In this document: positions 61,076-64,000 of the stretch, one piece after another
Layout: the number at the start of each line of letters is the position of its first letter
How positions within the stretch are numbered: the stretch's first letter is position 1
Program-made: the position numbers and the translations under genes
Origin: Caenorhabditis elegans
Lineage: Eukaryota; Nematoda; Chromadorea; Rhabditida; Rhabditidae
Length of the DNA stretch: 64,000 nt
Direction of reading: 5' to 3'
Assembly: GCF_000002985.6 (NCBI RefSeq)
Contig: NC_003284.9
Span: 3,906,001-3,970,000 of the forward strand
The notes under the pieces: generated by a model
Database searches by the model: none
Seen by the model: the letters and a program-made list of their open reading frames with translations, nothing else
What the model was told of the DNA's origin: nothing

Positions 61076-61589
61076 CATTGAACAAAACTAACTTTAAGAA
61101 TTAGATCTAACATGGAGGAAAAAGAAAATGCCAGTCATCACTCCCTAGTTTACTACAGGCAGGGGACACTAAAAAGGATTACTGTGATGCGCAGAAATAC
61201 TAACATTTCCATAGAAACCTAGTAACTAGGTGAATCAGTATTTCAATATTGATTAAAGGAAATAATTCCGTTCACATTTTTTAAACCTTGTTTCTGTAAA
61301 ACGCGTGCTAAACCATTAACTCAGTTAGATAAAAAAGTTTCGATAAAATATTCTCCTCTTGAAACATTATATGTGCCTTCCAAAGAACATTAGCAGTGAA
61401 CAGTTTTTTGTGCTACCTGAAAATTTACTAATTTCCATACTTCTAACGTTTGTATAACTAATTCTGAAACTGATAAAACTCTGTTAACAAGTTTAGTTGC
61501 AACAAGTTTTTCAATTAAAATGTGGTTACGAAGTAATTAAAAATTAATACCGGTTAGTCACTTTCTGACCGATGACAATTAATGCAGAC

Positions 61590-61715
61590 ATGCTTATGAC
61601 TCTTTGCTATATTTTTTGTTTTACTCTTAATGGGTTCCAGAGTTGCTTTGATGGGTTCCAGTAATAATCAAATAATACTCGTTGAATTAGCGTCCGACTT
61701 ACTGGAGATCATAGA
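61590..61715 (+). repeat. second copy of the ~125-bp direct repeat
   Basis: Diverged copy of 60945-61075, about 640 bp downstream. Both start near a GAC(G/T)CT(C/T)T motif and end near ACTGGAG/ACTAGAG. Confidence 0.65.
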
Positions 61716-62139
61716 ATTCATTTGATTTTCACAGAAATCACTTGAAGATTTATGTTTAATATTGTGACATCGAATCGAATATTTCCTAGACCTATAGTAT
61801 CGAACTGTTATATCAAACCACAATCAGAACTAATTTAGACAAGTTGATTATGTGTCCAATATTGCATCTATTGGAACAATAGGATTTATGAAAGTTAACA
61901 ATAAATGTTGAATGCATAAATAGACAAATCAAGTAAAATTATTCTAAAGGTAATTTTCAAACATTTCCACGTGCCACTGACACTCAAACCAACCAATAGT
62001 TGTTGGAGTATTTCTTAAAATTTTTGAAAAGAACATTGAACAGTTTTAACATTTATTTGGCAATTCAAACAGCAAGAAAAAACATGGTATATTAAATTGA
62101 TTAGTAGTACAAAAGGTATACAAAAGCTTACATATTAAC

Positions 62140-62634
62140 TCAATATGGTCTTGGATATCCTGGATACTGTCCGGGTGGAGGTGGAGGATATTGCCCTGTT
62201 GGTGGTGGTGGGTACATACCGGCTGGCGTGGCTCCGGTTCCAATTTGATATGGCTGCTGTTGTGGATAGCCTGGTGTGCTTGAGTATCCTGGGTTGCTTG
62301 GATACATGTTAGTTTGATAGGGTTGCTGTGGAAGTGGAGGTGGTTGTTGGTTGTACGCCGAGTATCCTTGGGTTGGGAGTGGTGGGGCTTGTTGGACATA
62401 TCCACTAGGATTCACTCCAGCACCGATTCCCATAGGTGGTGGGGGTGCATATGTGGCTCCGTAAGGTCTTGGTGGCGGTGGAGCATATCCAACTCCGGCG
62501 CCAACTGGTGGTGGAGGGGCTCCATATGGAAGAGGCATAATTGGAGTAACACCGAAGCCAACTGGGGAACGATAAGAACCGTCACTAGAGGAAGAACTTG
62601 AGGAGGAAGAACTGCACGTGCGACGGCCGTACAT
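62140..62634 (-). CDS. Pro/Tyr/Gly-rich low-complexity protein, 164 aa
   Basis: A single open exon on the minus strand. ATG 62634 comes immediately after an acceptor (TTTTTCTTCAG), so it is either trans-spliced there or has an upstream exon to the right. The protein opens with MYGRRTC and a run of ten Ser. It then consists of Pro-rich, Tyr- and Gln-containing repeats (PYGAPPPPVGAGVGYAPPPP, QYPPPPPGQYPGYPRPY). There is no signal peptide or folded domain. Such sequences occur in RNA-binding, cytoskeletal-adaptor and structural proteins, so no function can be assigned. The opposite strand is also open over much of the length but lacks coding character. Confidence 0.7.
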   Translation of the reverse strand: MYGRRTCSSSSSSSSSSDGSYRSPVGFGVTPIMPLPYGAPPPPVGAGVGYAPPPPRPYGATYAPPPPMGIGAGVNPSGYVQQAPPLPTQGYSAYNQQPPPLPQQPYQTNMYPSNPGYSSTPGYPQQQPYQIGTGATPAGMYPPPPTGQYPPPPPGQYPGYPRPY

Positions 62635-63202
62635 CTGAAGAAAAAGTGTAAGTTGAGGGGTTTAAAAGGGAAAAAAATCAAACAGAAAGGTTGAAAAACG
62701 ATCGATTGTGAGTTGTTAGTTTGCGATCCGCCTATTGCCTCAAAAACGAGAAGGTTTCACAATGTGATACGGTTATCAGTTTGCATTGTCAGAAGAAGTT
62801 TCTCGTTTTTCCATAGAGAAGAGCAAACAATGACGTATATGGAAACGAATGAACAAAAAAGAAACGAGGGCGTTTTCAGTGTATATTTTGAAACTTTCTT
62901 TGCAATCCATGAGTCATGAGGATAGATCATGGACATGACCTTCTGGATGATTCAATGGGAAGGAAGATTACATTCATTTGAATTTATAATAGGAATAATA
63001 TCGAAATGTCAAACTGGAATGCCAATCAAATACAAACGTCAAAAAAATTATCAGGAAGAATGGAAAAGATCAGGGCAATATTTTAAAATTCAAAACTTTT
63101 TCTTGAATTAAGCCAGTCTGCTCTCCGTCGGTCTTGTTGTAAGTTAAATCCAAGCTTCGCTCGACTTTTCAGGAAAGACTGGCTGTAGTCTGGAGGTAAG
63201 AA

Positions 63203-63448
63203 ATGCTGACCTTAAGTTTGACCGCGACAACCATCCAGACTGAGCCATCCGGACAACTTTCAACCCTATTGGGTCTGTAAGTTTCTTTTACAATTTTAAC
63301 AGACTTTTGAAACTCAATTACGATTTAATTTTGTTTTTCAACTTCAATGAATTTTATTGTGTATTAGTTCTTGAATCCGTGTAATTTTAATAACTATTTC
63401 AGTCCGTTTTGCAAACCAGAAAGGCCGATCAATACACTTCCTAGCTAA
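63203..63448 (+). CDS. candidate spliced small ORF, 39 aa
   Basis: ATG 63203 (context AAGAAATGC) opens an exon to 63276 ending at GGGTCT/GTAAGT. The acceptor CTATTTCAG joins it in phase to 63403-63448 (TAA). The product would be 39 residues (MLTLSLTATTIQTEPSGQLS, then TLLGLPFCKPERPINTLPS), with no known domain. Upstream, further splice-like signals (GTAAGT at 63139, TTTTCAG ending at 63172, GTAAG at 63196) suggest transcribed non-coding exons. It could be a real small peptide gene, the 5' end of a gene continuing past the window, or chance. Confidence 0.3.
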
Positions 63449-63555
63449 GATTTTCTGCGCCTATGCATTTCGCACCTGTTCTATTCCGAACATGTTTGCG
63501 GATCAGTTCTCTGACCACCTAGTGTCTTCACATGATTTTGACATTGGAAACATGT

Positions 63556-63627
63556 GGCCGAATGGTCTAGTGGTATGATTCTCGCTTTGGGTGCGAGAGG
63601 TCCCGGGTTCAATCCCCGGTTCGGCCC
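63556..63627 (+). tRNA. tRNA-Pro (UGG)
   Basis: A complete 72-nt cloverleaf. Acceptor stem GGCCGAA pairs with TTCGGCC (63620-63626), D arm TGGTCTAGTGGTA follows, and anticodon stem CTCGC/GCGAG (63581-63585, 63593-63597) encloses TTTGGGT with anticodon TGG at 63588-63590. T arm GGTTCAATCCCC is intact. A T-rich stretch follows that can serve as a Pol III terminator. No intron. It lies about 110 bases downstream of the small candidate ORF on the same strand. Confidence 0.96.
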
Positions 63628-64000
63628 ATTCCTTTTACTCTTTTAAGCATTTTCAGCATGTAACTTTGAAAACTTGTATTTTGATCGAATCGTGAGACAC
63701 ATTCAGTAAAATTATGGGGAATTGTAAGAAAAGGCTTTGAATATTTTTTTATGTATTATTAATGTATTTGATCGCGGAATACATTCATATTTACATCATC
63801 TTCTACGAGTTTAACAATTTGTGAAAATTATAATAATTATGAAAAGTAATTTGAATTATATTAAAACAATTTCTCACGATTAGCAATTTTGATTGTTAGA
63901 AATCCTATTCCTAACCAAAACTTTCGAAAAAGTCATACTCTGCATTTTCAAGGTCAATGCTTACTGCGTTCAGAGTTTTCTTGTTTAGTAGAGACGCAGA
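63628..64000. other. right edge, no gene seen
   Basis: AT-rich sequence after the tRNA with no supported exon before the window ends. Confidence 0.5.

Larger units (their letters stand above)
60395..62139. other. intergenic region with a diverged direct repeat pair
   Basis: Upstream of the 833-aa gene. It contains the direct repeats at 60945-61075 and 61590-61715 and no coding exon that I can support. Confidence 0.5.

Noticed and set aside
62314-62601. 95-codon plus-strand frame opposite the Pro/Tyr-rich gene
   Set aside because: It is Trp/Arg-rich, the antisense shadow of Pro-rich codons, and has no splice or start support.

Overview
The window reads as Caenorhabditis nuclear DNA, most likely C. 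elegans chromosome X. It is AT-rich, introns are short with TTTCAG acceptors and GTAAGT/GTGAGT donors, and MITE-like palindromes are dense. Two genes are recognised with confidence: lin-18 (Ryk) and prl-1. adt-1 (ADAMTS) and the last exons of sup-12 (RNA-binding protein) are recognised with somewhat less certainty. All exon models were assembled by hand from splice signals, codon phase and open frame. No alignment or database search was run.

Layout. 0.8-1.2 kb: the 3' exons of a Q/A-rich RNA-binding protein (sup-12-like, +). 2.0-5.4 kb: an eight-exon multi-pass membrane protein (-) whose last intron holds a mariner remnant and a second TA-flanked element. 5.7-7.3 kb: a composite mariner-type foldback element with nested palindromes. 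8.8-9.8 kb: a small secreted Cys/Pro-rich protein (-). 11.3-13.5 kb: an unrecognised 357-residue protein (+). 14.4-17.6 kb: a paralogue of the 2-5 kb membrane protein (+), with an in-frame TAG and two possible last exons. 17.9-19.4 kb: a decayed packaging-ATPase-like fragment, a 20-bp minisatellite and a ~165-bp tandem array. 20.1-23.5 kb: a 955-residue coiled-coil protein with a C-terminal RING/PHD-like zinc finger (+).

25.8-31.6 kb: adt-1, a 22-exon secreted metalloprotease with five thrombospondin repeats (+). 33.4-34.1 kb: a 108-residue single-pass membrane protein with an acidic tail (+). 34.85-35.5 kb: prl-1, a prenylated PRL phosphatase (-). 35.6-52.5 kb: about 17 kb with almost no clear coding sequence. 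It may hold distal 5' exons of prl-1 (an in-frame candidate lies at 39.06-39.17 kb), a GC-rich island at 39.75 kb and a MITE carrying a tRNA-like core at 43.7-44.3 kb.

52.6-55.8 kb: lin-18, the Wnt receptor Ryk with WIF domain and pseudokinase (+). 55.9-60.4 kb: a 19-exon, 833-residue secreted protein with antistasin-like and EB/EGF-like modules (-). 62.1-62.6 kb: a Pro/Tyr-rich 164-residue protein (-). 63.2-63.45 kb: a candidate 39-residue spliced small ORF (+). 63.56-63.63 kb: tRNA-Pro(UGG) (+).

As usual for a nematode autosome or X segment, neighbouring genes do not form one pathway. Extracellular and signalling proteins are nonetheless frequent: adt-1, lin-18, the 833-residue secreted protein and prl-1. 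The best candidates for something undescribed are the divergent pair of membrane-protein paralogues at 2-5 kb and 14-17 kb, the possible extended PRL isoform, and the tRNA-like cores found in or near mobile repeats.
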